DNA of 64,000 nt from DATAVB01 sp036267955 (GTDB lineage: Bacteria > Actinomycetota > Actinomycetes > Mycobacteriales > QHCD01), in NCBI GenBank assembly GCA_036267955.1, contig DATAVB010000011.1, positions 26,833-90,832 on the forward strand, in the 5' to 3' direction. Made by a program: the position numbers and the translations under genes. Below the pieces are notes generated by a model. The model was not told the DNA's origin and ran no database searches. It was given only the letters and a program-made list of their open reading frames with translations. Shown piece by piece: positions 8,390 through 17,070 of this stretch; position 1 is the first letter of the stretch; every line of letters starts with the position of its first letter.

Positions 8390-9244
8390 ATGAGCGGAGC
8401 GGGACGCGTCGACGCCCACCATCACCTGTGGACGCTGGGCCGGCATGACACAAGCTGGCTCGACGGCGCGGCGAGCGCTCCGATCCGGCGGGACTTCGGC
8501 CCGGCCGATCTGGTGGCGGCCACCGCCGGGCGGGGGATCACCCAGACCGTGTTGGTGCAGACGATCAGCACCATCGCGGAGACGGTCGATTTTCTCGGGA
8601 TCGCCGCCGGCAGCGACCTCATCGGCGGGGTCGTCGGCTGGGTGGACCTGCGAGCCGGGAACGTCGCGGGGCAGATCGCCGACCTGCGCGCCGGGCCCGG
8701 TGGGGCCGGCCTGGTCGGCATCCGGCACGGCGTGCAGTCGGAGCCCGACGGGGACTGGCTGGCCCGACCCGACGTGCTGCGCGGGCTCGAGGCGGTCGGT
8801 CGGGCCGGCCTGGTCTACGACCTGCTGACGCTGCCCGCGCAGTTGCCGGCGGCCCTGCGCGCGGCGGTGGACGTACCCGACCTGACCTTCGTTGTCGACC
8901 ATCTGTCCAAGCCGGAGATCGCGGCCGGTGAACGGGAGCCGTGGGAGACCCGGATCCGGGCTCTCGCTGGTCTGGACAATGTCGTGTGCAAGCTGTCCGG
9001 CATGGTGACCGAAGCCGACTGGGCACAGTGGACAGTCGAGGACCTGCGGCCGTACGCCGAGGTGGTGCTGGACGCGTTCGGGCCGGACCGGGTGATGTTT
9101 GGCTCGGACTGGCCGGTCTGTCTGCTCGCGGCCCCGTACGAGCGGGTGGTCGACACGGCCGACCAACTGACCGCGGGGCTGACCGACAGCGAACGCGACC
9201 TTGTCTTCGGCGGCACGGCCCGCCGGATCTACGGCCTGCACTGA
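8390..9244 (+). CDS. Amidohydrolase family lactonase (probable L-fuconolactonase)
   Basis: This 284-residue protein is a TIM-barrel amidohydrolase of the COG3618 type. The metal-binding motif DAHHHLW is at residues 8-14. GIRHG, FVVDHLSKP, CKLSGM and FGSDWPVCLL follow in the expected order. Relatives hydrolyse sugar lactones such as L-fucono-lactone. The ATG lies two bases after the aldo/keto reductase stop, so it is the last gene of the operon. It ends eight bases from the convergent gluD stop, with no clear terminator between. Confidence 0.87.
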   Translation: MSGAGRVDAHHHLWTLGRHDTSWLDGAASAPIRRDFGPADLVAATAGRGITQTVLVQTISTIAETVDFLGIAAGSDLIGGVVGWVDLRAGNVAGQIADLRAGPGGAGLVGIRHGVQSEPDGDWLARPDVLRGLEAVGRAGLVYDLLTLPAQLPAALRAAVDVPDLTFVVDHLSKPEIAAGEREPWETRIRALAGLDNVVCKLSGMVTEADWAQWTVEDLRPYAEVVLDAFGPDRVMFGSDWPVCLLAAPYERVVDTADQLTAGLTDSERDLVFGGTARRIYGLH

Positions 9245-9251
9245 CCGAAGA

Positions 9252-10091
9252 TCAGCCCGTCTCCTCGATCGTGCTCTCACCCACCGTGGGCCGCACCGTG
9301 TGTTGGCCGCGCCGACGCAGCCGCGCCTCGATGTACGTCGCGACGCGGGAGAGCGTGTAGTTCATCGTGATGAACATGGCGGCCAGTACCAGACCTGTCG
9401 GGATGATGTCGTAATAGCTTTCGTAGATGCCTTTGCCGCGCCGGACCAGTTCCTCGTAGGAGATGATGAATCCCAGCGAGGTGTCCTTCAGCGCCACCAC
9501 GCACTGGCTGATGATGGCTGGCAGCATGGCCCGGATCGCCTGTGGCAGCAGGATCGTACGGGTCACCTGCGACTTGACCAGGCCGACCGAATAGCCGGCC
9601 TCGACCTCGCCGCGGGGCACCGCATTGATGCCGGCGCGGAATGTCTCGGCGAGCACCGAGCCGTTGTAGACCATCAGCCCGAGGACAAGCGGCCACAGCG
9701 TTCCGAGCTGCTTTCCAAATGCCAGGTAAAAGAACAGGATCATCAACAGCAGCGGGCAGGCTCGGAAGAATTCGATGATGATGACGCCGGGCACCCGGAC
9801 CGCCAGGTGGTCGGACAATCGTGCGGCACACAACAACATCCCGAAGGCGACGGCCAGCAGGATCGCCAAGGCTGCCGCCTGCACGGTGTACCGCAAGCCG
9901 GGGAGCAACGTGTTCTGCCAGACACCGGAATTCTGGAACGGAGCCCAGTAAGCGTCGCTGAACTGCCCTTCCTTGTTGAGTTTCCAGACGATCAGCGCGA
10001 GGAACGCCGCCACCACCAGACCGCCGACGACACCGCCGATCGCATGCCGGCGGCGGGTTCTGGGGCCGGGAGCGTCGTAAAGAATGCTCAC
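9252..10091 (-). CDS. gluD: Glutamate-type ABC transporter permease GluD
   Basis: The 279-residue inner-membrane permease has a transmembrane helix near residues 17-40 and then the polar-amino-acid permease core. The EAA loop contains EAGYSVGLVKSQVTRTILLPQ. It pairs with GluC to form the channel that imports glutamate or a related acidic amino acid. It is the last gene of a four-gene minus-strand operon and overlaps gluC by four bases. The basic C-terminal tail (RLRRRGQHT) is cytoplasmic. Confidence 0.92.
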   Translation of the reverse strand: MSILYDAPGPRTRRRHAIGGVVGGLVVAAFLALIVWKLNKEGQFSDAYWAPFQNSGVWQNTLLPGLRYTVQAAALAILLAVAFGMLLCAARLSDHLAVRVPGVIIIEFFRACPLLLMILFFYLAFGKQLGTLWPLVLGLMVYNGSVLAETFRAGINAVPRGEVEAGYSVGLVKSQVTRTILLPQAIRAMLPAIISQCVVALKDTSLGFIISYEELVRRGKGIYESYYDIIPTGLVLAAMFITMNYTLSRVATYIEARLRRRGQHTVRPTVGESTIEETG

Positions 10092-10735
10092 CGGGCCACC
10101 GCCAAATGTCGCTCGAGCAACCGGAATCCGCCGGCGATAGCCAGACTGAGAATGATGTAGCCGAGTGCGATTCCGCCGAATATCCAGTAGAGCTGGCTGG
10201 CGTGGTCACGGCCGAGACTGTCCAGCACGTATGTGGCCTCCTTGGTGCCGAACGCCTCGGCCACGGATGTGTTCCGGGTCAATGCGATCAGGATGCTGCC
10301 GACCGGTGGGATCGCCGCCCGCATCGCCTGTGGGAGCACGACATGACGCAGTGTCTGGCCGAAGGTCATCCCGACCGCCCGGGCGGCTTCGGCCTGACCG
10401 GCCTGCACCGTGTTGATACCCGAGCGCACCGCCTCGCAGACGAACGCGGCCGTGTAGAGCGACAGCGCGACCACGGCCCGGATGAAGAATGACGCATGGA
10501 TCCCGACCGTCGGCAGCCCGAAAACGAAGAGCACGAAAAGCAGCAGCAGCGGGGTATTCCGGAACAGGTTGACATAGCTGGTCCCGGCCCAGCGCAGCGG
10601 CGGCGCGGGGCTGACCCGCATCGCGGCCAGGACGACCCCGAGGACGATCGCGATCACCGCCGAGATCACGGTGAGCGCGATCGTCTCCCGGAAGCCGCGC
10701 AGGATCGTCCCGATATTGTCACTCAGAACGTTCAC
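10088..10735 (-). CDS. gluC: Glutamate-type ABC transporter permease GluC
   Basis: The 215-residue permease starts VNVLSDNIGTILRGFRETIAL, as in GluC proteins. It carries the EAA loop AEAARAVGMTFGQTLRHVVLPQA. Several hydrophobic helices fill the rest. I chose GTG at 10735, which is 19 bases after gluB and has GGAG about nine bases upstream. A longer start at 10795 would overlap gluB by 41 bases and adds an arginine-rich segment. The product forms a heterodimeric channel with GluD. Confidence 0.9.
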   Translation of the reverse strand: MNVLSDNIGTILRGFRETIALTVISAVIAIVLGVVLAAMRVSPAPPLRWAGTSYVNLFRNTPLLLLFVLFVFGLPTVGIHASFFIRAVVALSLYTAAFVCEAVRSGINTVQAGQAEAARAVGMTFGQTLRHVVLPQAMRAAIPPVGSILIALTRNTSVAEAFGTKEATYVLDSLGRDHASQLYWIFGGIALGYIILSLAIAGGFRLLERHLAVAR

Positions 10736-10754
10736 GGGTGGATTCTCCGCCGGC

Positions 10755-11624
10755 TCAGTAGCGGTCGACCTTCGGCGCCTCAGGAGTATCCACACCGGAC
10801 TTGCCCAGCGTGTTGCCGAACGACTTCTTCCAGGTGCCGTCCTTGAACGAGCCCTCGATCTGGTCGTTCAGCCAGCCGCGGAACGCGGTGTCGCCCTTCT
10901 TGATGCCGATGCCGTAGTTCTCGGTGCTGAAGGCATCCCCAACGACCTTGAGCTTGTCGGGCTGCTTGGCGGCGTATCCCAGCAGGATCGCGCCGTCCGT
11001 CGTCACGGCGTCCACCGAACCGCCGGTGAGCTGGTTGACGCATTCGGTGTAGGTGCCGAACGGCACCGGATTGGCGCCGTATTTCTTCTCGACGGTGTCG
11101 ATCGAGGTCGAGCCGGTAACCGAGCAGACCTTCTTGCCCTTCAAATCATCCGGGCCCTTGATGGAGTCGTCGTCCTTCTTCACCAGAAGCTGCTGACCGG
11201 TGACGTAGTACGGACCGGCGAAATCGACGATCTGCTTACGGTCGTCGGTGATGGAGTACGAACCGATGACGAAGTCGACCGTGCCGTTCTTGATGAAATC
11301 CTCGCGGTTCTTGGAGATGACTTCCTTGAAATTGATCTTGTCGGGGGAGATGCCGAGCTTTCCGGCCACGATCTTGCCCATCTCGACATCGAAGCCCTGC
11401 AGATCGCCGCTTGCCGGATCCTTGTAGGCGATCCCGGGCTGGTCGAATTTCGTACCGATCGTGATTTTGCCGGCGTCGTGCAGCTTGGCCATTGTCGTGC
11501 CGGCCTTGAACGTCGCACTCTTGTCGACCTCGGGCTTGGATTTATCGTCGCTGTTGCCGCAGGCAGCGCCAGAGGCGGCGATCGCGGCGATGGCGAGCCC
11601 GACAGCGAAACGTCGGAACATCAT
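10755..11624 (-). CDS. gluB: Glutamate-type solute-binding lipoprotein GluB
   Basis: The 289-residue product starts with a lipoprotein signal, MMFRRFAVGLAIAAIAASG followed by AACGNSDD, so the cysteine near residue 22 should be lipidated. The mature part is a family-3 periplasmic-type binding protein with GTKFDQPGIAYKDP, GFDVEMGKIV and VDFVIGSYSITDDR. It captures the amino acid outside the cell for GluCD. I chose ATG at 11624 because AAAGGA lies eight bases upstream; the upstream in-frame ATG gives a poor signal peptide. It follows gluA by 56 bp. Confidence 0.93.
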   Translation of the reverse strand: MMFRRFAVGLAIAAIAASGAACGNSDDKSKPEVDKSATFKAGTTMAKLHDAGKITIGTKFDQPGIAYKDPASGDLQGFDVEMGKIVAGKLGISPDKINFKEVISKNREDFIKNGTVDFVIGSYSITDDRKQIVDFAGPYYVTGQQLLVKKDDDSIKGPDDLKGKKVCSVTGSTSIDTVEKKYGANPVPFGTYTECVNQLTGGSVDAVTTDGAILLGYAAKQPDKLKVVGDAFSTENYGIGIKKGDTAFRGWLNDQIEGSFKDGTWKKSFGNTLGKSGVDTPEAPKVDRY

Positions 11625-11680
11625 CGGCAATGTCCTTTCTGATATGCGGATCAGTGGGTTGCGGATCATCGAATTGCGGT

Positions 11681-12469
11681 TCAGTGACTGAGGATTTTGG
11701 AGAGGAAATCCTTGGCCCGGTCGGAACTCGGGTCGTTGAAGAACTGCTCCGGGGTGGCCTGCTCGACGAGTTGGCCGTCGGCCATGAAAACGACGCGATC
11801 CGCGGCCCGCCGGGCGAATCCCATTTCATGGGTGATGACGATCATTGTCATGCCGTCCCGGGCCAGCTCGGTCATCACGTCGAGCACCTCGTTGATCATC
11901 TCCGGGTCGAGCGCGGAGGTTGGCTCGTCGAAAAGCATCAGCTTGGGGTCCATGGCCAATGCCCGGGCGATCGCTACCCGCTGCTGCTGGCCGCCGGAGA
12001 GCTGACCGGGGAACTTGTCGGCCTGATCGCCGACGCCGACCCGGTCGAGCAGTTGCCGCGCCCGGGCCTGCGCGTCCGTCTTGGACCGGCCGCCCACCTT
12101 GATCGGGCCGAGGGTGACGTTGTCCAGGATCGTCCGGTGGCTGAAGAGGTTGAAGCTCTGGAACACCATGCCGACCTGGCTGCGCAGCCGGGCCAGCGCC
12201 CGCCCCTCGGCGGGCACCGGCTGCCCGTCGACGGTGATCGTGCCGGAGTCGATGGTCTCCAGCCGGTTGATGCAGCGAGCCAGCGTCGACTTGCCCGATC
12301 CCGACGGACCGATGACGACGACGACCTCGCCGGCGGCCACCCGCAGGGACACGTCGCGCAACACGTGCAGGTCGCCGAAGTGCTTGTTGACGCCGTCGAG
12401 ACTGACGAGCGCGTGGTCGGCACCGCTGGGGGCGCCCGAATAATCGGTCACGCCGATGTGATCGGTCAT
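11681..12469 (-). CDS. gluA: Glutamate-type ABC transporter ATP-binding protein GluA
   Basis: This 262-residue ATPase drives the GluBCD importer. It has Walker A GPSGSGKST, the Q-loop region MVFQSFNLFSH, the signature LSGGQQQRVAIARAL, Walker B LMLFDEPTSALDPE and the switch histidine in VITHEMGFA. These features are typical of the polar amino-acid uptake subfamily. It is the first gene of the operon gluABCD, and the region up to miaB (12470-12600) must hold both divergent promoters. No repressor gene is adjacent. Confidence 0.95.
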   Translation of the reverse strand: MTDHIGVTDYSGAPSGADHALVSLDGVNKHFGDLHVLRDVSLRVAAGEVVVVIGPSGSGKSTLARCINRLETIDSGTITVDGQPVPAEGRALARLRSQVGMVFQSFNLFSHRTILDNVTLGPIKVGGRSKTDAQARARQLLDRVGVGDQADKFPGQLSGGQQQRVAIARALAMDPKLMLFDEPTSALDPEMINEVLDVMTELARDGMTMIVITHEMGFARRAADRVVFMADGQLVEQATPEQFFNDPSSDRAKDFLSKILSH

Positions 12470-12600
12470 GAAGGTAAAGCGTAGTTGGTGATCTCATGGC
12501 CTGTACAACAGTTAGGGCGCATGTTGCCCACGAAATCCTCAAGCCCCGTCCGCCGCGTACGCTCGGGCTGACCGTGACGTCGGAGCCTGGGCCGGGAAGC

Positions 12601-14031
12601 GTGAACGAGCGAACGTACGAGGTACGCACCTACGGGTGTCAGATGAACGTGCACGACTCCGAGCGGCTGTCCGGGCTGCTGGAGGAGGCGGGCTACCGGC
12701 CCGCGGCCGGCGCCACCCCGGATGTTGTCGTGTTCAACACCTGCGCGGTGCGGGAGAACGCGGACAACAAGCTCTACGGCAACCTCGGTCAGCTCCGGCC
12801 GACCAAGGTCGCCAACCCCGGCATGCAGATCGCCGTGGGTGGCTGCCTGGCGCAGAAGGACCGCAGTGAGATCACCCGGCGGGCGCCGTGGGTGGACGTC
12901 GTCTTCGGTACACACAACATCGGCTCGCTGCCCGTCCTGCTCGAGCGCGCCCGGCACAACGACGAGGCGCAGGTAGAGATCCTGGAGTCGCTTGAGCGGT
13001 TCCCCTCGACGCTGCCGGCCCGCCGCGAGTCGTCCTACGCCGGTTGGGTCTCGATCTCGGTCGGCTGCGATAACACCTGCACCTTCTGCATCGTGCCATC
13101 GCTGCGTGGCAAGGAAGAGGACCGTCGGCCCGGCGATGTGCTCGCCGAGGTGCAGGCGCTGGTCGATCAGGGTGTGCTGGAGGTGACCCTGCTGGGACAG
13201 AACGTCAACTCGTACGGCCGTTCGTTCGGTGACCGGCATGCCTTCGGCAAGCTGCTGCGTGCCTGCGGCGGAGTCGAGGGGCTGGAGCGCGTCCGGTTCA
13301 CCAGCCCGCATCCGCGCGACTTCACCGACGACGTGATCGAGGCGATGGCGCAGACGCCGAATGTCTGCCCGTCGTTGCACATGCCGCTGCAGTCCGGATC
13401 CGACGAGGTGCTGAAGCGGATGCGCCGGTCCTACCGGCGGGACCGCTATCTCGGGATCATCGACAAGGTGCGTGCGGCAATGCCCGAGGCGGCGATCACC
13501 ACCGACATCATCGTCGGTTTCCCGGGCGAGACAGAGGACGATTTCCAGTCCACTGTGGACATCGTTCGGGAGGCGCGTTTCTCCGGCTGCTTCACGTTCC
13601 AGTATTCGCAGCGTCCCGGGACCCCGGCGGCCACAATGGACGGTCAGGTGCCGAAAGAGGTTGTGCAGCAGCGGTACGAGCGGCTTGTCGAGGCCGTCGA
13701 AGAGGTCGCCTGGGCGGAAAACCGGGCGCTGACCGGCTGCCGGGTCGAATTGCTGGTCGCCTCGGGAGAGGGACGCAAGGATGAGCAGACCCGTCGCATG
13801 AGCGGCCGCGCCAGGGACGGCCGGCTGGTGCACTTCGCCGGCAACGACACGGTCCGGCCCGGCGACGTCGTGGAGACCGTCATCACCTACGCGGCGCCGC
13901 ACCATCTGGTCGCCGACGGCGCGCTGCTGTCCCACCGGCGGACCAGTGCCGGCGACGCCAGCGAGGCCGGCCGGCGGCCGACCACCCCGGGTGTCCTGCT
14001 CGGCATGCCCAAGATCGTGCCGGCCAGTTGA
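12601..14031 (+). CDS. miaB: tRNA-2-methylthio-N6-dimethylallyladenosine synthase MiaB
   Basis: MiaB adds the 2-methylthio group to isopentenyl-A37 of tRNAs. The auxiliary [4Fe-4S] cysteines are Cys13 (YGCQMN), Cys48 (NTCAVREN) and Cys82 (GGCLAQK). The radical-SAM motif is Cys156, Cys160 and Cys163 in GCDNTCTFCIVP. A C-terminal TRAM domain follows RMSGRARDGRLVHF. The start is uncertain: GTG at 12601 fits the family and has weak GGGAA upstream, and GTG at 12574 is an alternative. miaA, which makes the substrate, lies 2.1 kb downstream on the same strand. Confidence 0.95.
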   Translation: MNERTYEVRTYGCQMNVHDSERLSGLLEEAGYRPAAGATPDVVVFNTCAVRENADNKLYGNLGQLRPTKVANPGMQIAVGGCLAQKDRSEITRRAPWVDVVFGTHNIGSLPVLLERARHNDEAQVEILESLERFPSTLPARRESSYAGWVSISVGCDNTCTFCIVPSLRGKEEDRRPGDVLAEVQALVDQGVLEVTLLGQNVNSYGRSFGDRHAFGKLLRACGGVEGLERVRFTSPHPRDFTDDVIEAMAQTPNVCPSLHMPLQSGSDEVLKRMRRSYRRDRYLGIIDKVRAAMPEAAITTDIIVGFPGETEDDFQSTVDIVREARFSGCFTFQYSQRPGTPAATMDGQVPKEVVQQRYERLVEAVEEVAWAENRALTGCRVELLVASGEGRKDEQTRRMSGRARDGRLVHFAGNDTVRPGDVVETVITYAAPHHLVADGALLSHRRTSAGDASEAGRRPTTPGVLLGMPKIVPAS

Positions 14032-14047
14032 CCCCTGCGGGATCGGG

Positions 14048-15304
14048 TTAGCGCTGAGCGGCCCGCTCCGCCTCGGTCAGCCACTCCTGGCGAGCGGTCA
14101 GCGCCTCCTCGGCATCCTTGATCCGGCCCGCGTCGCCGGCGGCCTGGGCCTTGGCGAGCGTGCTCTCCGCCTTGGCGACCGCGTCGCGCATCTGCTCCAA
14201 CAGCGGATTGGCGGCGGCGCTCTCGCGGCGCCGCCGGTTGTCCGCCGCGTCTCGGATGCGCTGCTCGGCGGCGCGCATCCGCTCGTCCAACGGCCGCACC
14301 GCGTCGCGTGGCACGTGCCCGACCGCGTCGTACCGGTCCTGGATCGCCCGCATGGCGCTCTGCGCTCGCGCGACGTCCCGTCCCGGATCGATTGCCGCCA
14401 GCTCCGCGATCAGGGCCTCCTTGGTCCGCTGATTCTCCAGCTCCACCTCGTCGCGGACGTTCAACGCTTCCTGACGACGGGTGAAGAAGGCGTCCTGCGC
14501 CGCGCGGAATCGGGTCCAGAGCGCATCGTCGGCGGCCTTCGGAGCCCGGCCGGCCTCCTTCCACTCCCGCATCAGCCCCTTGAGCCGGGACGCGGTCGGA
14601 CCCCAGTCGGAGGAGTCGATCAGCTTCTCGGCCTCGGTGACCAGCCGTTCCTTCTGCAGCCGGGCCGCGCCGCGCTGCTCGTCCAGGGCCGCGAAATGCG
14701 CCCCGCGACGATGCGTGAACTCATCGCGGGCGGCCCGGAATCGCTTCCACAGGGCGTCATCGGTGCGCCGGTCGACCCCTTTGATGGCGCGCCATTCGTC
14801 GACGATTGCCTTCAACCGGTCGCCGGAGGCCTTCCAGTTGCCTTCGTGGGCCGCCAACTGCTCGGCCTCGACTGCGAGCGCCTCCTTGGCGGTCGTGGCC
14901 CGTTCCCGGGCACCGGCCCGTTCAGCCGCCCGCTCCACCTCGTGTGCCTGCGCGGACTGCACCAGCTTGCCGAGCCGCTCGTCCAGCCCGTCCAGGTCGC
15001 CGACGACACTGGCCTCGCCGAGGCCGGCGCGCAGCTCGCGGGCGTGCGTCGCGGTGGCTTTCGGATCGGCGGCGCCGGAGGTCAGCCGCTGCTCGAGCAA
15101 CTCGACCTCGGTGACCAGGTCGTCATAGCGCCGGGCGAAGTGTTCCACTCCGGCCTGGGCGTCACCGGCCTGCCAGGACCCGACGGCCCGCTCCCCGGAG
15201 CGCGTTCGGACGTAGACCGTCCCGTCGGCGTCGATCCGCCCCCACGGGGTTGCCGGGGCGCCTACCGGGGTGTTGGCCGGCTGCTGGTCGGCTGGAGAGC
15301 TCAT
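14048..15304 (-). CDS. DUF349 domain-containing coiled-coil protein
   Basis: The 418-residue protein contains three or four DUF349 repeats, recognisable by DDALWKRFRAARDEF, DDALWTRFRAAQDAF and repeated W-E/K-A patterns. It has a charged helical C-terminus and no membrane segment. The N-terminus is proline- and alanine-rich up to TPWGRIDADGTVYVRT. The family is widespread and its biochemical role is not established. I chose ATG at 15304 because GAGGAGG lies nine bases upstream. It converges on miaB with a 16-bp gap. Confidence 0.87.
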   Translation of the reverse strand: MSSPADQQPANTPVGAPATPWGRIDADGTVYVRTRSGERAVGSWQAGDAQAGVEHFARRYDDLVTEVELLEQRLTSGAADPKATATHARELRAGLGEASVVGDLDGLDERLGKLVQSAQAHEVERAAERAGARERATTAKEALAVEAEQLAAHEGNWKASGDRLKAIVDEWRAIKGVDRRTDDALWKRFRAARDEFTHRRGAHFAALDEQRGAARLQKERLVTEAEKLIDSSDWGPTASRLKGLMREWKEAGRAPKAADDALWTRFRAAQDAFFTRRQEALNVRDEVELENQRTKEALIAELAAIDPGRDVARAQSAMRAIQDRYDAVGHVPRDAVRPLDERMRAAEQRIRDAADNRRRRESAAANPLLEQMRDAVAKAESTLAKAQAAGDAGRIKDAEEALTARQEWLTEAERAAQR

Positions 15305-15435
15305 CGCTCTGGTCCTCCTCGAACTGACCACTGGTGGAATGTGGTGCGCGATGCCCGCATTCTCACAGGTTGCGGATGATCATGTACGGGCATCCGGTGT
15401 GCCGTCCAGTCGCTGACCGCCGCGCGTGGTCTCGA

Positions 15436-15441
15436 TAGCCT
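15436..15441 (+). promoter_or_regulatory. -10 element for a leaderless gene (TAGCCT)
   Basis: TAGCCT ends seven bases before the GTG at 15449. A start site seven to eight bases downstream would place the first transcribed base at the start codon, and no ribosome binding site is present. This is the standard geometry of actinobacterial leaderless messages. Confidence 0.6.
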
Positions 15442-15448
15442 GACAGAC

Positions 15449-16150
15449 GTGCTCGTCGCCGCGGCATTCTGCCCACATCCGCCCCTTCTCGTGCCCGACG
15501 TTGCCGGCTCGGTGGCCGGCGAGTTGGATTCATTGCGGGAGGCCTGCGCAGTGGCGGTCGACCGCCTCGTCCGGGCCCGGCCCGAACTGCTCTGCGTGCT
15601 TGGACCGGGCCCCGACACCCGCGCCTATCCGCCCGGGGCGAACGGCAGTCTGGCCGGGTACGGGCTCGAGCGGCAGGCCTCGCTCGGTCCGCGGGCGGCC
15701 GATTTCGCGACGCTGCCGCTGTCGCTGACGATCGGTGGATACCTGCTCGAGGGGGCGGCCTACGATGGTGCGCTCGTCGGGCAGGCCGTTGCGGCGTCCG
15801 CGTCGCCGGAGGACTGTGCCCGGCTCGGGCGGGCGCTGGTAGAGGGACGGCGACTGGGGTTGTTGGTCCTGGGCGACGGTTCGGCGCGGCGCGTGCCGGA
15901 GTCGCCCGGCGCGTTCGATCCCCGTGGCGAGCCGTTCGACCGCGAGGTCGGCCGGATTCTGGGTGCCGCGGACGCGACCGCGATGCGGGCCTTGGATCCA
16001 GGGCTCGCCGAGGCGGTGTTGTCCGGTGGACGCGCTGCGTGGCAGGTCGCCGCGGGAGCTGCTGGCGCGGAACCGCTGCTCGGGGAGCTGCTCTACGCCG
16101 AGGCCCCGTACGACGTCGGCTATTTCGTCGCCTCCTGGACCCGACGATGA
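15449..16150 (+). CDS. Class III extradiol dioxygenase-like (LigB/MEMO fold) conserved protein
   Basis: The 233-residue protein begins LVAAAFCPHPPLLVPDVAG, the N-terminal motif of the LigB-like fold found in class III extradiol dioxygenases and MEMO proteins. Actinobacteria carry a homologue between miaB and miaA. FVASW near the end and GDGSARR in the middle are also conserved features. The metal-binding set is not clearly complete, so enzymatic activity is uncertain. The GTG start lies seven bases after a TAGCCT element. The stop overlaps the miaA start (ATGA). Confidence 0.75.
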   Translation: MLVAAAFCPHPPLLVPDVAGSVAGELDSLREACAVAVDRLVRARPELLCVLGPGPDTRAYPPGANGSLAGYGLERQASLGPRAADFATLPLSLTIGGYLLEGAAYDGALVGQAVAASASPEDCARLGRALVEGRRLGLLVLGDGSARRVPESPGAFDPRGEPFDREVGRILGAADATAMRALDPGLAEAVLSGGRAAWQVAAGAAGAEPLLGELLYAEAPYDVGYFVASWTRR

Positions 16151-17070
16151 CGACGAACGTGCCCCCGCTGATCGCGATTGTCGGCCCGACGGCGTCCGGC
16201 AAATCGGAGCTCGCGGTCGTACTGGCCGAATTGCTGCCCGGCGAGATCGTCAACGCGGATTCGATGCAGCTCTATCGAGGAATGGACATCGGCACCGCCA
16301 AGCCCGACGTGGTCGAACGGGCCGCGGTCGGCCACCACCTGTACGACATCTGGGACGTGACGCAGGAGGCCAGCGTCGCCGAATACCAGAAGCGTGCTTT
16401 GCGTGCGGTGGAAGAAATTCGCTCGCGGGGCCGATTTCCCTTACTGGTAGGCGGATCGGGGCTCTATGTTCGCGCGGTGGTGGACCGGATCGAATTTCCC
16501 GGCACCGATCCCGGGGTGCGGGCCGTGCTGGAGGCGGAGCTGGCCGGCCAAGGCGCTGCCGTACTCCACAAGCGACTGTCCCTTGTGGATCCAGCTGCTG
16601 CGGCGGCGATCCTGCCGAGCAACGGACGAAGGTTGGTCCGGGCCCTGGAGGTCGTCGAAATAACCGGCCGCCCGTTTTCGGCGACGCTTCCCACCTATGA
16701 TCCGGATCCAGGATGTGTCCAATTAGGACTTGATCATGTTGATCTGGACGCCAGGATCGACCGGCGCGTCGACCGGATGTGGGAGCGCGGTTTTGTGGCG
16801 GAGGTGCAGACGTTGATCCCACTGGGGCTGCGCACCGGCCGGACGGCGAGCAGAGCCCTTGGATACCAGCAGATCCTGGCGTATCTGGACGGGGAGCACA
16901 GCATCGAGGCGGCCCGGTCGGGCACGGCGCAGGCGACTCGTCGGTTCGCCCGCAGGCAGCGGTCCTGGTTCCGTCGCGACCCGCGCGTGCACTGGTTGGC
17001 CGACACCGCCCGGGTCGAGGCGGCGGTCGAGGTGATCCGCGGTGCCGCGATGGATACGCTCGACCCATGA
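16147..17070 (+). CDS. miaA: tRNA dimethylallyltransferase MiaA
   Basis: MiaA transfers a dimethylallyl group to A37 of tRNAs that read UNN codons. The 307-residue product has the P-loop GPTASGKS at residues 13-20, NADSMQLYRGMDIGTAKP with the catalytic aspartate, and GGSGLYVRAVVD. RALGYQQIL and the C-terminal RRFARRQRSWFRRD, which binds the anticodon loop, are also present. The ATG overlaps the preceding stop and the stop overlaps dapF, so three genes are coupled. MiaB, encoded upstream, acts on its product. Confidence 0.97.
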   Translation: MTTNVPPLIAIVGPTASGKSELAVVLAELLPGEIVNADSMQLYRGMDIGTAKPDVVERAAVGHHLYDIWDVTQEASVAEYQKRALRAVEEIRSRGRFPLLVGGSGLYVRAVVDRIEFPGTDPGVRAVLEAELAGQGAAVLHKRLSLVDPAAAAAILPSNGRRLVRALEVVEITGRPFSATLPTYDPDPGCVQLGLDHVDLDARIDRRVDRMWERGFVAEVQTLIPLGLRTGRTASRALGYQQILAYLDGEHSIEAARSGTAQATRRFARRQRSWFRRDPRVHWLADTARVEAAVEVIRGAAMDTLDP

